NCBI GenBank assembly: GCA_963741995.1
Contig: CAVUKI010000009.1
Coordinates: 186,001-250,000, forward strand
Direction: 5' to 3'
DNA length: 64,000 nt
From: Bog-473 sp963741995
Lineage (GTDB): Bacteria; Actinomycetota; Acidimicrobiia; Acidimicrobiales; RAAP-2
Of this stretch, positions 34,625 through 44,413 are shown one piece after another. The position numbers and the translations under genes are program-made. Position 1 is the first letter of the stretch. The number at the start of each line of letters is the position of its first letter. The notes beneath the pieces were generated by a model. The model was not told the DNA's origin. It saw nothing but the letters and a program-made list of their open reading frames with translations, and did not search any database.

Positions 34625-36235
34625 GTGCGGGAACGAACCAACGAAGTCGATGTCGAGCGGGACGTCAAGGTCACGGTGTCGGATGGGACGGTGCTGCTGG
34701 CCGACGTCTATCACCCCGTGGCCGTCGACGACGCCCCCACCATCTTGGAGCGCACGCCCTACGGCAGGCTCAACTTCGCCTCGGCCATGGGCTCAGAGTT
34801 CGCCGCCCGCGGCTACCGGTACGTCCTGCAAGCGTGCCGGGGCACGGACGGGTCGGGTGGCATGCATAGTTACTTCGCGGAAGCGGGGGACGGGCGAGAC
34901 ACATCGGACTGGATCGCCTCCCAGCCGTGGTTCGACGGACGCATGGGCACGTTCGGCGGTAGCTACATGGGCTTCACCCAATGGGCGCTGGCCTCCACGA
35001 AGCCGCCGCACCTCAAGGCCATGGCTGTCGCCCTGTCGACCTCGGTGCGGTCCTACTCGTGGTATCCGGGAGGCTCGCTCGCCCTCGAGGTGATCATCCC
35101 CTGGGACGCGGGCGCCACACAGTTCAACAAACAGGCCCACGCCGCCCCCACCACGGACATCTCCCCCGAGAGCATCGAGAAGCGCATGGCCGAGCTGAAG
35201 GCGGGCTTCGACCACCTACCGCTCGGTGAGGTGATCCAACGGCTCACCGGTGTCGACTCGCCGCTCTACCGGGACCAGCTGGCTCACGGCGGCGCCCGGG
35301 ATGCCTTTTGGGATCCGGTGAACTTCCGCCCCCTGCTGGCGGAATGGACGGTGCCGACCCTGCTCATCGACGGCTGGCACGACTACCCGCTGCCCGGCGT
35401 GGTGGAGGACTACGCCATCCTGCGTGCCTCGCCCGCCCCCGTGTATCTGCGCATTGGCGCAGGGGGACACCTGGGCGGGGGTGGGGAAGGCGGCATGACC
35501 GACGCCCCACTCGAATGGTTCGACACCTGGTTGCTCGGCCGGGAGGGATTGCTGGGCCCCACCCCGGTAAAGGTCCACGTGCAGGGCGAAGGCGGGCAGT
35601 GGCGCGACCTGCCGGACTGGCCCCCTCCCTCAGAGCCGACCCGCTGGTACCTCCATGCCGGGGGCCACCTTGGGCCTATGCCGCCGGAGGCACCTTCGGA
35701 GCCCGACCGCTATCGCTACGACCCAGCCGACCCGACCCCGTCGATGGGCGGTATCGGCATGCTTACCGGTGGCACCGTGGACAATCGGCCTCTGGAGGCT
35801 CGCCCCGACGTCCTCGTCTACACCTCCCACGAGCTGGGCAAGCCTCTCGAGCTCGTCGGCCCGGTGGAGGCGGAGCTGCACGTGGGCTCCAGCCTGGACC
35901 ATACGGACTTCTTCGTCCGGGTCTGCGACGTGTCACCTGACGGCCGCTCCGTCAACGTGTGCGACGGTCTCCAGCGCTTCGACCCGACGTCCATCCGTCG
36001 GGACCCGGACGGTACGTTCACGGCGGCGGTGACACTGTGGCCGGTCGGGCACATCTTCGCCACCGGTCACCGCCTGCGGGTCCAGGTCTCCAGTGGCGCC
36101 CATCCCGTCTACGCCCGCAATCTCGGCACCGGAGAGCCGCCGGCCACGGCCACCAAGCCGCGGGCGGCCGAGCAGACCGTGTACCACGAGCCGGGCCGGC
36201 CGTCCTGGGTGACTCTTCCGCACTTGTCGGGCTGA
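34625..36235 (+). CDS. CocE/NonD-family (X-Pro dipeptidyl-peptidase S15 type) hydrolase
   Basis: 536 residues from GTG 34625 (AAAGGGG upstream). The alpha/beta-hydrolase domain has RTPYGR near the start, the nucleophile Ser113 in GTFGGSYMGFTQW, an acid in LLIDGWHDYPLPG and a His in GAGGHLGGGG. The C-terminal jelly-roll (VGPVEAELHVGSSLDHTDFF, LRVQVSSGAHPVYARN) is typical of CocE. Family members cleave cocaine, glutaryl-7-ACA or Pro-peptides; the substrate here is unknown. It is the last intact gene before att3, so it may be island cargo. Confidence 0.9.
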   Translation: MRERTNEVDVERDVKVTVSDGTVLLADVYHPVAVDDAPTILERTPYGRLNFASAMGSEFAARGYRYVLQACRGTDGSGGMHSYFAEAGDGRDTSDWIASQPWFDGRMGTFGGSYMGFTQWALASTKPPHLKAMAVALSTSVRSYSWYPGGSLALEVIIPWDAGATQFNKQAHAAPTTDISPESIEKRMAELKAGFDHLPLGEVIQRLTGVDSPLYRDQLAHGGARDAFWDPVNFRPLLAEWTVPTLLIDGWHDYPLPGVVEDYAILRASPAPVYLRIGAGGHLGGGGEGGMTDAPLEWFDTWLLGREGLLGPTPVKVHVQGEGGQWRDLPDWPPPSEPTRWYLHAGGHLGPMPPEAPSEPDRYRYDPADPTPSMGGIGMLTGGTVDNRPLEARPDVLVYTSHELGKPLELVGPVEAELHVGSSLDHTDFFVRVCDVSPDGRSVNVCDGLQRFDPTSIRRDPDGTFTAAVTLWPVGHIFATGHRLRVQVSSGAHPVYARNLGTGEPPATATKPRAAEQTVYHEPGRPSWVTLPHLSG

Positions 36236-37177
36236 AGTCCCGGGCCACCTGGCGGACCCGCGGAACGGTGTGGGACTGCGGCCCGCCCGCCGATCCCCAA
36301 ATCCCGCTCGGGGCAGATCGACCATGACACCGAGCATCAAGGGACCACGACCATGCCCCGGTTTCATTGCTACATCTCTAAGGGTCGACGGGCTTGGCCG
36401 CTGGTTCTTAATAGCTGCCGATTGGTCAGTCGGAGTCGGGTTTCATACCGCGTAGATACCGCAGCACACCCCGAATGAGTGCGGATCGGTTAGAACTCAT
36501 ACGCACTCTGACCTGGAGTGTTGCAACTGCTGCAGGCCCGTTTTTCCCCTGCAAAGCCCATTACGGCGGTTTGATTCCGCCCGCCGCCTCCAAGATGTTC
36601 CCTGGTCAGGTTGAGTACTGGTCTCGACCGGGATCCACCGTCGGACCGAGAGCTCCGGCGGCGTCCCTGGGCCGCGGGAGGGTGTCAGAGCCGGGCTCTT
36701 GCTAATCCGGCGGGAGAAGTTCATTGTTGGTGTTCCGGGCCACAGCGCCCCGCTCTACGTCAGTCACGAGTCGTGGCGGGGACGTGGCCCGGATCTATGC
36801 GGCAAACGGCTCGGTTCGGTTTCGTCGCGAATGCCTCTGGTGGTGGGTGGACCCGGCGTCGCAGGCAGCTGAACCCGCTTCGCCGGAATCCCGCTTCCGG
36901 ACAACGACCGCGGGTGTTGGTCGGAACGATTGCCATTGCCGGCATGTCCTCGGTTCGCGTTCCTCAGGCACTCGCGTCCAGTGTGTGTGCGGTAAGCGAT
37001 CCGGGAGCCGACGGGAACGGGGTGAAGTCACCCAGAGAGCCACGAGTTGTCGGAGGGTTGTCCAGGCACGGTACGAACGGCCCTATGGATGGTCGGGTGC
37101 GATCGTAAGAATCGCTGAAGGAGCGGTCCTGGCGTACCACGGTGGTGCGTTTCTGATCTGACCCGCCAACGATCGAC
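36236..37177. other. Gene-poor stretch containing att3
   Basis: Apart from the att3 tRNA fragment (36545-36617), no frame shows a recognisable domain. Short candidates such as MPRFHCYISKGRRAWPLV at 36353 are too weak to call. It may hold worn remnants of older insertions at the tRNA-Cys site. Confidence 0.4.
36545..36617 (+). repeat. Attachment-site repeat, copy 3 (diverged)
   Basis: CCCCTGCAAAGCCC leads into a T-arm with TTTGATT and the CGCCCGCCGCCTCCA end, then AAGATGTTCCCTGGTCAGG. It matches copies 1 and 2 with scattered substitutions. No integrase follows. It marks the outer end of element B. Confidence 0.85.
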
Positions 37178-37540
37178 ATGGACCAAGAACACGACACACA
37201 GCAATGGCTCTTGAAGGCGGCGGCGGATCTGCGTCGAGTCACAAATGCCGAGACACGATTCTCGGCGGCGATGAGCATGAACCACGTCACAATGCTGGCG
37301 GCGGCGGACGAGCTCGAGGCGGCCACCAGGGAAGCGATGACGTGGATGCGGGGAAACCACTGCCCGGACCGGGAGGTCGGAGGGCGCGTCGGCCTGATGT
37401 TGAGCACCTGCGCGGAGGTCGCTGCCACAGCCGAGCGGGCCCTCACCAGCTCCTGCGCCGACATTGAGGCGGTGTTCGGCCGTCTGGGCGACCTGCTCGC
37501 CATCATCGATTTCCACTCGGAGACGCTCAAGGCCTGGTAG
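37178..37540 (+). CDS. Hypothetical helical protein, 120 residues
   Basis: MDQEHDTQQWLLKAAADLRR, a long helical middle (ADELEAATREAMTWMRGNHC) and SCADIEAVFGRLGDLLAIID near the end. It may be a helical bundle. No family recognised. It is convergent with the GH92 gene, with a 17-bp gap, and is the first intact gene after the islands. Confidence 0.55.
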   Translation: MDQEHDTQQWLLKAAADLRRVTNAETRFSAAMSMNHVTMLAAADELEAATREAMTWMRGNHCPDREVGGRVGLMLSTCAEVAATAERALTSSCADIEAVFGRLGDLLAIIDFHSETLKAW

Positions 37541-37557
37541 TCAGGCGGGGCCGGGCG

Positions 37558-40338
37558 TCAGGGCTGCACCTGTACATCGACCTCGACGGGCGGGAGCGTG
37601 ACGCCACTCGTGGTGCTGAGGTTGACCCGTAACGCGTAGGACCCAGCGGTGGGGGCCGTGACGTCCAGCAATTGGGTGGCCGGAGGGGTCGGCGGGCAGC
37701 CAGCGGGATGACCGGCGCCGCTGCGGGCCGGTGCCAATGTGAAGGTCCCCGAGGAGGGTGTGACCGCCGGCCCGCCCGGATCCGGCACCGCCTGCCAGTG
37801 GACCGTTGTCGCGTCGTCCCCGGCCAACGCCACTCCGATCTGCATCGATGTTGGCTGGCCTGCGGTGAGCGTCGTCGCCCCGCTCGGCAATGAGAACCCG
37901 ACGGCCGGGAGCTGACCTGTTGTGAAAGAGGGCGGAGCGGCGTCGGGTGTGGAAGCCCAGGCAGGGTCCGCCGTGGCCGAGAGGGTGTAGTGCAGCGTCC
38001 CGCCCGTTCTGAGCGCGGAGGCGGGCAGCCAGGGCAGGTTCCAGGTCTCGGCGCCGGTCTGGGTTTTGGGCGCTCCCGTGCACGCCGGTGGACCGGAGGC
38101 CGAGCTCGTCATCCCCGAGACGGTCAGCGCGTGCACGTACGGGCGCGACGCGGTCGCATCCGAGGCTTGCTCCACGAGGCGCCGGCCGTCCGGGAGCGTG
38201 ATGGACACCAAGGGGAACAACGGGCTGGCCAGCGCCAGGTCCGCCGCTCCAGGGGTCACGGGGAACAGCCCGAGGGCTGCCCAGACGTACCACGAGGAGA
38301 GGGCGCCCAAATCGTCGTTCCCGGGCTCGTCCACCGGAGCATCGGCGTACTCGCTGTCCGCGATGGCGCGCACGACGCGTTGGGTCTCGTCAGGCGCCCC
38401 GAAGTAGTCGAACTCCCACGGGGCCCATTCGTCGGGCTCGTTGCCGGACCAGTCCTCGGGAACGTCACGCGTCGCGTTGAGGGAGCTCATGAACGTCTCG
38501 AGCTTGCGGGCGGCGGCGGCGTCACCGCCCATGAGCGACGCCAACGCGGCGAGGTCCTGCGGGACCGACCAGGTGTACTGCACCGCATTGCCCTCTTCGA
38601 AGCCGGTCTGTCCGCCCGGTTCGAGCTGTGATGCCTCGAAGGCCGCGCCAGGAGGGAAGCTGCCGTCCGTGCCGCGCGCCTGGACGTAACCCGTGGCGGG
38701 ATTGAATTGGTACTCCCAGTTGGCGGCGCGCGCACTCATGGTGGAGGCCAGTGAGGGGTTGTGCTCCGCGGCCGCGACCTGGGCGATGGCGAAGTCGTCG
38801 ATGGCGTACTCGAGGGTGACCGAGCCGCCGATTGAGTAGTCGATAGACGTCAAGTCCAGTGAGCCCGCATTGACGTAGTGCTGCGACAGGTACTGGCTCA
38901 GGTACTGCCGTTCGATCTCGAGCCCATGGGCGGTCTCGCTCTGTGTCGCGCCCTTGACCATGTACTTGAGTGCCAGGGGAACGTCGAAACTGCGGACGCC
39001 CATGGCCAGTGCATCGGCGATGATGGGATCGGCCGAGTCGCCGTTCATCTGTGACTCGTCGCCACCGACGATGGCCCATTTCGGAAGCCAGCCCGTCTGT
39101 TGTGCATCGTCGACCAGGGACTGGACCATGTCACCCACGGCCCGGGGAGCGAGGAGGGATTCGAGTTGTATCTCGCTGCGGTAGATATCCCATTCGGAGA
39201 AATTGGCGTACACCTCGCGGTTGCCGGCCGTGTGGACCTTGCCGTCACTGCCTTCATAGCGACCCGACACATCGGAGACCACGTTCGGAAAGAGGAGTGA
39301 GTGGTACAACGCGGTGTAGAACGTGTGCTGCTCGGCAGGGGTGCCACCCCGGACTGCGATGCGCCCGAGTAGGGCATTCCAGCGATCCTGCCCGTCCGCC
39401 GCGACCCGTCGCACCGACCAGCCCGGATCTTCGGTGCGGAGATTTTGCATGGCGTCCTGCGTACTGACGAAGGAGATGCCGACCTTCATGAGCACCTGTC
39501 GCTCTTTCGTCGTGTCGAACGTGACATAGGAGCCGCAGGTGCTCCCGGTGCAGGAAGCGGTTCCCGGGGCGGTACCCACGGCGGTCCACGTCCCGGCTGA
39601 CGAGAACGGCCGGTCGAAGAGCGCCACGAAATGCAACGTGTAGCTGGTTCCGGTCCCGCAGAATTGCCCGCTCGACACCTGGCCCTCAACCACGTCGTGG
39701 CCCACGACGTGGACGCTCGCCGCGGTCACGGGGTTGATGCTGTCCGCCACCTTGAAGAGCACGTTGGACTGGTTTCCGGCCGGGAAGTCGAAGCTGGAGA
39801 TGCCCGACCGGGTGGTGACGGCGAGCGAGACGGAAAGGGGCGACGGACTGCCCAGTGTCACCTGGTACTGCCCCGGGGAGGCGTGCTCCTGTTGGTGGGA
39901 GAATCCTTCGACCGTGGTGGCGGGTGAGGTGACTGCGCCCTCGGTGGGCAGTATCGGGACGTCCTGATACGACGGGCACCCCGTTCCGCTCAGGTGGGTC
40001 AGGCTGAAGCCGTTTATCTCGGAGTCGCCGTAGGCGTAGCCCCCGCCGGCCTGCACCGCGTTGGGACTGGTGTCCGGGCTCCACTGCATCATGCCGAAGG
40101 GGACATCGGCCCCGGGGAACTGCCCCACGGTGCCCGGGCTCACTGGTCCGGTCGCCGTGCCGTCGAGCGGATGGACGAGGACCGCCGGGTCCGCGGCGGC
40201 GGTGGGGGGCGGCTCGGTGGCTCCGACGGGAACCGAGAGGCCGCAGACGGCCGATGTCGCCAGCGCGCCGACCAGAGACAGTGCCGCCACCATGGCCACC
40301 AGCGCGCAGCGCCACGGGGGACGGACCGACCAGGTCAT
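37558..40338 (-). CDS. Secreted glycoside hydrolase family 92 (alpha-mannosidase)
   Basis: 926 residues from ATG 40338, chosen because it begins a signal peptide (MTWSVRPPWRCALVAMVAAL, ending near AVCG); the frame stays open further upstream. The GH92 N-terminal beta-sandwich shows PGTVGQFPGADVPFGMMQWS and FSLTHLSGTGCPSYQDVPIL. The catalytic barrel shows YEGSDGKVHTAG, LPKWAIVGGDESQMNGDSAD, and EPGNDDLGALSSWYVWAALG with the general-base region. A C-terminal Ig-like extension follows. GH92 enzymes are Ca-dependent exo-alpha-mannosidases and could finish what the island GH76 starts. Confidence 0.9.
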   Translation of the reverse strand: MTWSVRPPWRCALVAMVAALSLVGALATSAVCGLSVPVGATEPPPTAAADPAVLVHPLDGTATGPVSPGTVGQFPGADVPFGMMQWSPDTSPNAVQAGGGYAYGDSEINGFSLTHLSGTGCPSYQDVPILPTEGAVTSPATTVEGFSHQQEHASPGQYQVTLGSPSPLSVSLAVTTRSGISSFDFPAGNQSNVLFKVADSINPVTAASVHVVGHDVVEGQVSSGQFCGTGTSYTLHFVALFDRPFSSAGTWTAVGTAPGTASCTGSTCGSYVTFDTTKERQVLMKVGISFVSTQDAMQNLRTEDPGWSVRRVAADGQDRWNALLGRIAVRGGTPAEQHTFYTALYHSLLFPNVVSDVSGRYEGSDGKVHTAGNREVYANFSEWDIYRSEIQLESLLAPRAVGDMVQSLVDDAQQTGWLPKWAIVGGDESQMNGDSADPIIADALAMGVRSFDVPLALKYMVKGATQSETAHGLEIERQYLSQYLSQHYVNAGSLDLTSIDYSIGGSVTLEYAIDDFAIAQVAAAEHNPSLASTMSARAANWEYQFNPATGYVQARGTDGSFPPGAAFEASQLEPGGQTGFEEGNAVQYTWSVPQDLAALASLMGGDAAAARKLETFMSSLNATRDVPEDWSGNEPDEWAPWEFDYFGAPDETQRVVRAIADSEYADAPVDEPGNDDLGALSSWYVWAALGLFPVTPGAADLALASPLFPLVSITLPDGRRLVEQASDATASRPYVHALTVSGMTSSASGPPACTGAPKTQTGAETWNLPWLPASALRTGGTLHYTLSATADPAWASTPDAAPPSFTTGQLPAVGFSLPSGATTLTAGQPTSMQIGVALAGDDATTVHWQAVPDPGGPAVTPSSGTFTLAPARSGAGHPAGCPPTPPATQLLDVTAPTAGSYALRVNLSTTSGVTLPPVEVDVQVQP

Positions 40339-40444
40339 CTGCAGGACCGTAGCAATGGGGACTGCGAAGCGAATGGTCGTCGGTGGCGAGACCCCTCCGG
40401 GCGTTTCGTGACGGGGATCCGCGGTTCTGTCACACCCCGCTGTC

Positions 40445-41176
40445 ATGCTCGGCGCCGTGGGTGGTTGGCCGACGGGAGAGGTGCTCGGGCTCGATTTCGA
40501 AACGACAGGGATAGACCGCTTCAACGATGTTCCGGTGTCCTACGCGCTGGTGTCCGTGCTGGAGGGCGTGGTGGTCAGGAGCTGGTCCGGCCTAATCGAC
40601 CCCGGGCGTGCGATCCCCCCGGAGGCGACGGCGGTCCATGGCATCTCGACGGAGCGGGCACGGGGGGAGGGCATGCCGCTCCGCGGCGCGATCTCACTCG
40701 TGTCCGATGCGGTGGTGGCGGCCTCCGCCCGCGGCGTCCCCTTGGCCGGGATGAAGCTCGATTACGACCTGACCATCTTGGAGACGCAGGCCCGGGATCT
40801 CTTCGGGTCGGGTCCCATCGAACAGGGATGGTGTGGTCCGGTGCTCGACGCCGGCGTCATCGACCGGCACTTCGATCCCGACCGCTCGGGCAGGCGCACC
40901 CTGAGCGACCTCTGCGCGCACTACGGGATCGAGATTGGCCACGCCCATGATGCCGCGGCGGACGCGACGGCCTCCATCGAGGTTCTCTTCGCGCTCGCCG
41001 TGCGCTACGACGCGCTGTGGGGGTCTGATCTCATCCGGCTCCACCATGACCAGATCGACTGGCATCGGGAGTGGACGGAGAGCTGCGACTCTTGGCGCCT
41101 GGGTGAGGGGATGATCCCCATCGACCCGCGCGAGTACGTGTGGCCGATCGCTCCGGCGGTGCTGCCGGCGGCCTGA
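40445..41176 (+). CDS. DEDD-family 3'-5' exonuclease (DnaQ/epsilon-like)
   Basis: 243 residues. Exo I motif LGLDFETTG (Asp17, Glu19), ATAVHGISTERA, Exo II region AGMKLDYDLTILE, and Exo III with HDAAADATAS. The layout matches stand-alone DnaQ-type exonucleases of actinobacteria. It may proofread or trim DNA or RNA. It is divergent from the GH92 gene. Confidence 0.88.
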   Translation: MLGAVGGWPTGEVLGLDFETTGIDRFNDVPVSYALVSVLEGVVVRSWSGLIDPGRAIPPEATAVHGISTERARGEGMPLRGAISLVSDAVVAASARGVPLAGMKLDYDLTILETQARDLFGSGPIEQGWCGPVLDAGVIDRHFDPDRSGRRTLSDLCAHYGIEIGHAHDAAADATASIEVLFALAVRYDALWGSDLIRLHHDQIDWHREWTESCDSWRLGEGMIPIDPREYVWPIAPAVLPAA

Positions 41177-41182
41177 AGGCGA

Positions 41183-42040
41183 TCAGGTCTTGAGCAGGTC
41201 CCAGACCATGTCGACACCCTCGTTCTCGGCGAGGACGACCTTGGCTGGGTGCTGCTTGTCGATGTGGCCGACAAGGCCGTTGTAGACCGAGTAGCCGATC
41301 AGCTCCTGCAGGCGGTGGGGGAAGGTTCTGACCAGCGCGGGCGGGATCCCCAACTGTTGGTTCTCCTGCTGGCGGATGTAGCCGGCGCAGTAATTCATGG
41401 CGATGCCCACCCTGCGGATGTCGGTGCGATTGGCGCCGCCCCCGTGCCAGAGGCTCCCGACCCAGACCAGGACGCTCCCCTTCGGCATTTCGGCGGCGAT
41501 GGTCTCGTAGTGCTCGAGCGGGTTCGGAGGCTCGTCGCGCAGGTGGCTCCCCGGGACGAGACGGGTGGCCCCGTTCTCCTCGGTGAAGTCGGTGATGGCC
41601 CACATGGTGTTGCAGATGATCGGAACGTGGGGACGGGTGAGCGGAATCAGTTGATCGTCGGCGTGGATCGGCTGGGCCTGCTCGTCGGGCCCGATGGCGA
41701 TGGAGGAGAGTGACGAGATCAAGAGCCCGGGATCGAGCACCGCCTCCACCACGGGCAGCACGTTGGGGTGGATCGGGATCTTCTCGAAGGTGGCGCCGTG
41801 GACGAGCAGGTTGTACACCCGCATGGTGCGCACCCCTTCGAAGAGGTTGTCGGCCGGCACGGTGCCCAGGTCGTGCTCCAGCTTGAGGAGTGCCTCGTCG
41901 ATTTCGTCCACCAAGTCCGCTTCGATGGCGTCGGGGAGGATGGTGTAGCCCTCCTCGGCGATCCGGGTGATGTGGGCTTCGAGGTCCGGTAGCGGGCTCA
42001 CGGAAGTGTTGCCTTCGGGCGGCCGCTCGGTGGGGTTCAC
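41183..42040 (-). CDS. Phytanoyl-CoA dioxygenase (PhyH) family protein
   Basis: 285 residues. Iron ligands His126 and Asp128 (QPIHADDQ) and His199 (GSLWHGGGANRTD), with an Arg downstream for 2-oxoglutarate (IRRVGIAMNYC). PhyH relatives hydroxylate varied lipids and natural products; the substrate is unknown. It ends 6 bp from the exonuclease stop, tail to tail. Confidence 0.88.
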   Translation of the reverse strand: MNPTERPPEGNTSVSPLPDLEAHITRIAEEGYTILPDAIEADLVDEIDEALLKLEHDLGTVPADNLFEGVRTMRVYNLLVHGATFEKIPIHPNVLPVVEAVLDPGLLISSLSSIAIGPDEQAQPIHADDQLIPLTRPHVPIICNTMWAITDFTEENGATRLVPGSHLRDEPPNPLEHYETIAAEMPKGSVLVWVGSLWHGGGANRTDIRRVGIAMNYCAGYIRQQENQQLGIPPALVRTFPHRLQELIGYSVYNGLVGHIDKQHPAKVVLAENEGVDMVWDLLKT

Positions 42041-42137
42041 GACCTCAATTGTACGGAGCGCTGTGCTGCTTTGCCCGAAGACCGCCCGGCGGGACAGCCC
42101 AGGGGCGAATTGGCCTGGTGGTAAGGTCTCCTCACAC

Positions 42138-42214
42138 GGGCCGTTGGCGCAGTCTGGTAGCGCACTTGCATGACACGCAAGGGGTCACAGGTTCAAGTCC
42201 TGTACGGCCCACCA
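42138..42214 (+). tRNA. tRNA-Val (GAC)
   Basis: Acceptor GGGCCGT/ACGGCCC, anticodon stem CTTGC/GCAAG with loop ATGACAC (anticodon GAC), T-loop TTCAAGT, discriminator A and encoded CCA. A TAAGGT -10-like hexamer lies at 42122-42127. Confidence 0.96.
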
Positions 42215-42257
42215 GCACTTCCGCATATCCATCTCCTCGACCGGACGAGCTCCACAC

Positions 42258-43163
42258 TCACGACCGGCGCATGGCGCCGAACCTGGCCACCACGAGGTTG
42301 CCGATCAGTGTGTAGCCCTTCGTCCTGGCGTGGATGTTCCCCTGCGCGCAGAACCACGTGAGCGTGCAGACACTCGCCACTGCGGCAGGGATGGTGCCGT
42401 AGGCGGCAGAGCGAACAGTTCGGGTCAGGGGCACGTAGGCGCCCGTGGCCTTCGTGACATCCACCAGGCTCCCGTTGGCGGACGCGTACGCCTTCGTCAG
42501 AGCTGGGTTGATCAGGGCCTTGAACGCCACGACGGAAAGCTTGGCCAGGGAGAGCGCGCCGGCGCCCGCCGGGCGTGTCGGGTACACGTAGCTCCCCAAA
42601 ATCACGTCCGGATAGGTGAGGCCGATGAGCGGGACACGCGGGCCAGCCGCCGCCCGCAGGGCGCCCGACAAGCTCGTGACGTTCTTCGTGATCCCCGTAA
42701 CGGCGGTCGAGACGCAGCTGATCGGGTTGGCCTGGCTGGCGCACGAGGTCACATCATTGCCGCCGATCGACACCGTGATGAGCCCGATGTGTCCCCGGTG
42801 GGCGGTGAGGAACGCCACAGCCGCAGCCTCTTGCGTTGTCGTCGGATAGGTCATGGCGCCGGCCGTATGGGGCAGGACGTCCGGACATCCGACCGAAGAA
42901 ACCAGCGAAGTGGTCGTGGCCCCGCCACATCCGAAGTTGACCAGCGTCAGACGGGTCGACTTCGCCACCACAGCCGTGTATCCCGGCGTGGCTCCGAGCC
43001 CAGGTTGGTAGCCGACCGAATAGGAGTCTCCGAGCGACACGTAGTAGGTCTTCGACGTGGTCGCGCCGTGGGCTGCTTGCGACACGCCGAGGACCCCTGT
43101 GAGTGCGCCACAGATCATGGTGAGCGCACCCAACGTCTTCAGTCCGTATCGATGGTGGCGCAC
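42258..43163 (-). CDS. Secreted SGNH/GDSL hydrolase
   Basis: 301 residues from GTG 43163, which has AAGGAG seven bases upstream. A signal peptide (LGALTMICGALTGVLGVSQA) is followed by YYVSLGDSYSVGYQP (Ser47), the SIGGND block, and NIHARTKGY carrying the catalytic His. Cys pairs (NFGCGG, SVGCPD, SCASQ, ISCVS) fit an exported disulfide-bonded lipase/esterase of the actinobacterial SGNH type. Confidence 0.87.
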   Translation of the reverse strand: MRHHRYGLKTLGALTMICGALTGVLGVSQAAHGATTSKTYYVSLGDSYSVGYQPGLGATPGYTAVVAKSTRLTLVNFGCGGATTTSLVSSVGCPDVLPHTAGAMTYPTTTQEAAAVAFLTAHRGHIGLITVSIGGNDVTSCASQANPISCVSTAVTGITKNVTSLSGALRAAAGPRVPLIGLTYPDVILGSYVYPTRPAGAGALSLAKLSVVAFKALINPALTKAYASANGSLVDVTKATGAYVPLTRTVRSAAYGTIPAAVASVCTLTWFCAQGNIHARTKGYTLIGNLVVARFGAMRRS

Positions 43164-43279
43164 CCGAGCTCCTTCGTTGCCGATGAACGCTCCATCCTTC
43201 CACGGCTCTGTGTCGAGAAGGGCCGTCAGGGCGGCGCCGCTCCGCTGTCCGTTGGAGGTGTGTGCGTCAACCGCAGCGG

Positions 43280-44413
43280 TCAGTCGATACCGAACCAACG
43301 ACGGCGCCGGGAGGCGCCGAACTCGACCTTCGATGCCGCGTTTTCTTCAGAGGCTGCGGTAAAGGTTCCGAACGGAGTCGGGCCTGACAGAAAATTGGCA
43401 TCAAACCGCGCCACCGTGGCCCCACCAAACTCGATGTAGCAGGTTGCCGTTCCGCTGTAGGGCGGAGGCGCACCGCCACCTTTGATCTGGTGGATGAGAA
43501 CCTCGGCGAGAGTGCGGGCCTCTCCTTCGGCAATGGCACCCACCCGAGGCACCGGCGCGCTCGTCACGTCACCCACCGCGTAGACGTTCTCGAACTTGGT
43601 GGCGAACGTCCGGTGGTCGACGGGGATCCAGCCGTCCTCCACCAGGACCGAGTCCGCCACGACCTTGGGCGCCCGATGCACCGGGATGCCCAGAAACAGG
43701 CCATAGGGCATCGTCTGCCCATCTTCCAGGGTGGCGATCTTGGCGGCGGGGTCGAGGGCAGCCACCTTCGATTTCGGCCACCATTCGATGCCGCGCTCGG
43801 CGAGTGCCTCGAGGATGCCGGCCGAGGCTTCGGGTGAAATGGGAATGGGCGTCGGCATGGGGCTGACGATTTTGATGGTCGACCTCCCCCGGCGGCCGTT
43901 CTTCTCGAGGTAGTCGTGCAGCATCAGGGCGGCCTCGAACGGTGCCGCCGGGCACTTGAAGAAGTTGCCCAGCACGCCGATGATGACGTCGCCTCCCTCA
44001 AAGGAGGGCAGGAGTTGGCTGACCCTCGCCGCGCCGTCGACCGTGTAGAACTCTGAGCCCTCCTCGACCATGCCCGGGGTGGCGTCCGGGTCAAGGTCCG
44101 CCCCAAGGGCCACGACAAGGATGTCGGGCTCGTACGTCGCGACGTTCGTCGTGACGCGACGGCTCTCCGGATCGATGGTGAGGATTGTCTCCTGGGTGAA
44201 TCGGACCGACGGCTTGTGCAGATGGGCGTAGGGGACGCGTACGCGGGCCAGATCCTTTCGGCCGAACATGAGATCGAGTTTCGAGAACCCGAACACAAAT
44301 GCATCATTGCTGTCGACGATTGTCATGTCGACGTCGTTGGGTACCTCGTTCGAGAGGATTGTGGCCAATTCGAGGCCGGCGAAGCCGGCACCGAGGATGA
44401 GCACACTCTTCAT
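43280..44413 (-). CDS. Sulfide:quinone oxidoreductase-like FAD flavoprotein
   Basis: 377 residues. FAD-binding GAGFAGLELA (8-17), second dinucleotide region and AVGDVTS near residue 290. Cys154 in GNFFKCPAAPFEAALML matches the position of a conserved redox Cys in SQR and related enzymes. Only one of the usual Cys residues was located with confidence, so polysulfide-forming activity is uncertain. It is downstream of a flavin monooxygenase on the same strand. Confidence 0.75.
   Translation of the reverse strand: MKSVLILGAGFAGLELATILSNEVPNDVDMTIVDSNDAFVFGFSKLDLMFGRKDLARVRVPYAHLHKPSVRFTQETILTIDPESRRVTTNVATYEPDILVVALGADLDPDATPGMVEEGSEFYTVDGAARVSQLLPSFEGGDVIIGVLGNFFKCPAAPFEAALMLHDYLEKNGRRGRSTIKIVSPMPTPIPISPEASAGILEALAERGIEWWPKSKVAALDPAAKIATLEDGQTMPYGLFLGIPVHRAPKVVADSVLVEDGWIPVDHRTFATKFENVYAVGDVTSAPVPRVGAIAEGEARTLAEVLIHQIKGGGAPPPYSGTATCYIEFGGATVARFDANFLSGPTPFGTFTAASEENAASKVEFGASRRRRWFGID

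Larger units (their letters stand above)
26823..36617. mobile_element. Integrative element B, tandem to element A
   Basis: It is bounded by att copies 2 and 3. It begins with a second, 5'-truncated integrase copy in the same orientation as in element A. Cargo includes a GH76 enzyme, a secreted TIG-repeat protein, small zinc/Trp-rich proteins, a WhiB remnant and a CocE-family hydrolase. The more diverged att3 suggests B is the older insertion. Confidence 0.75.
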
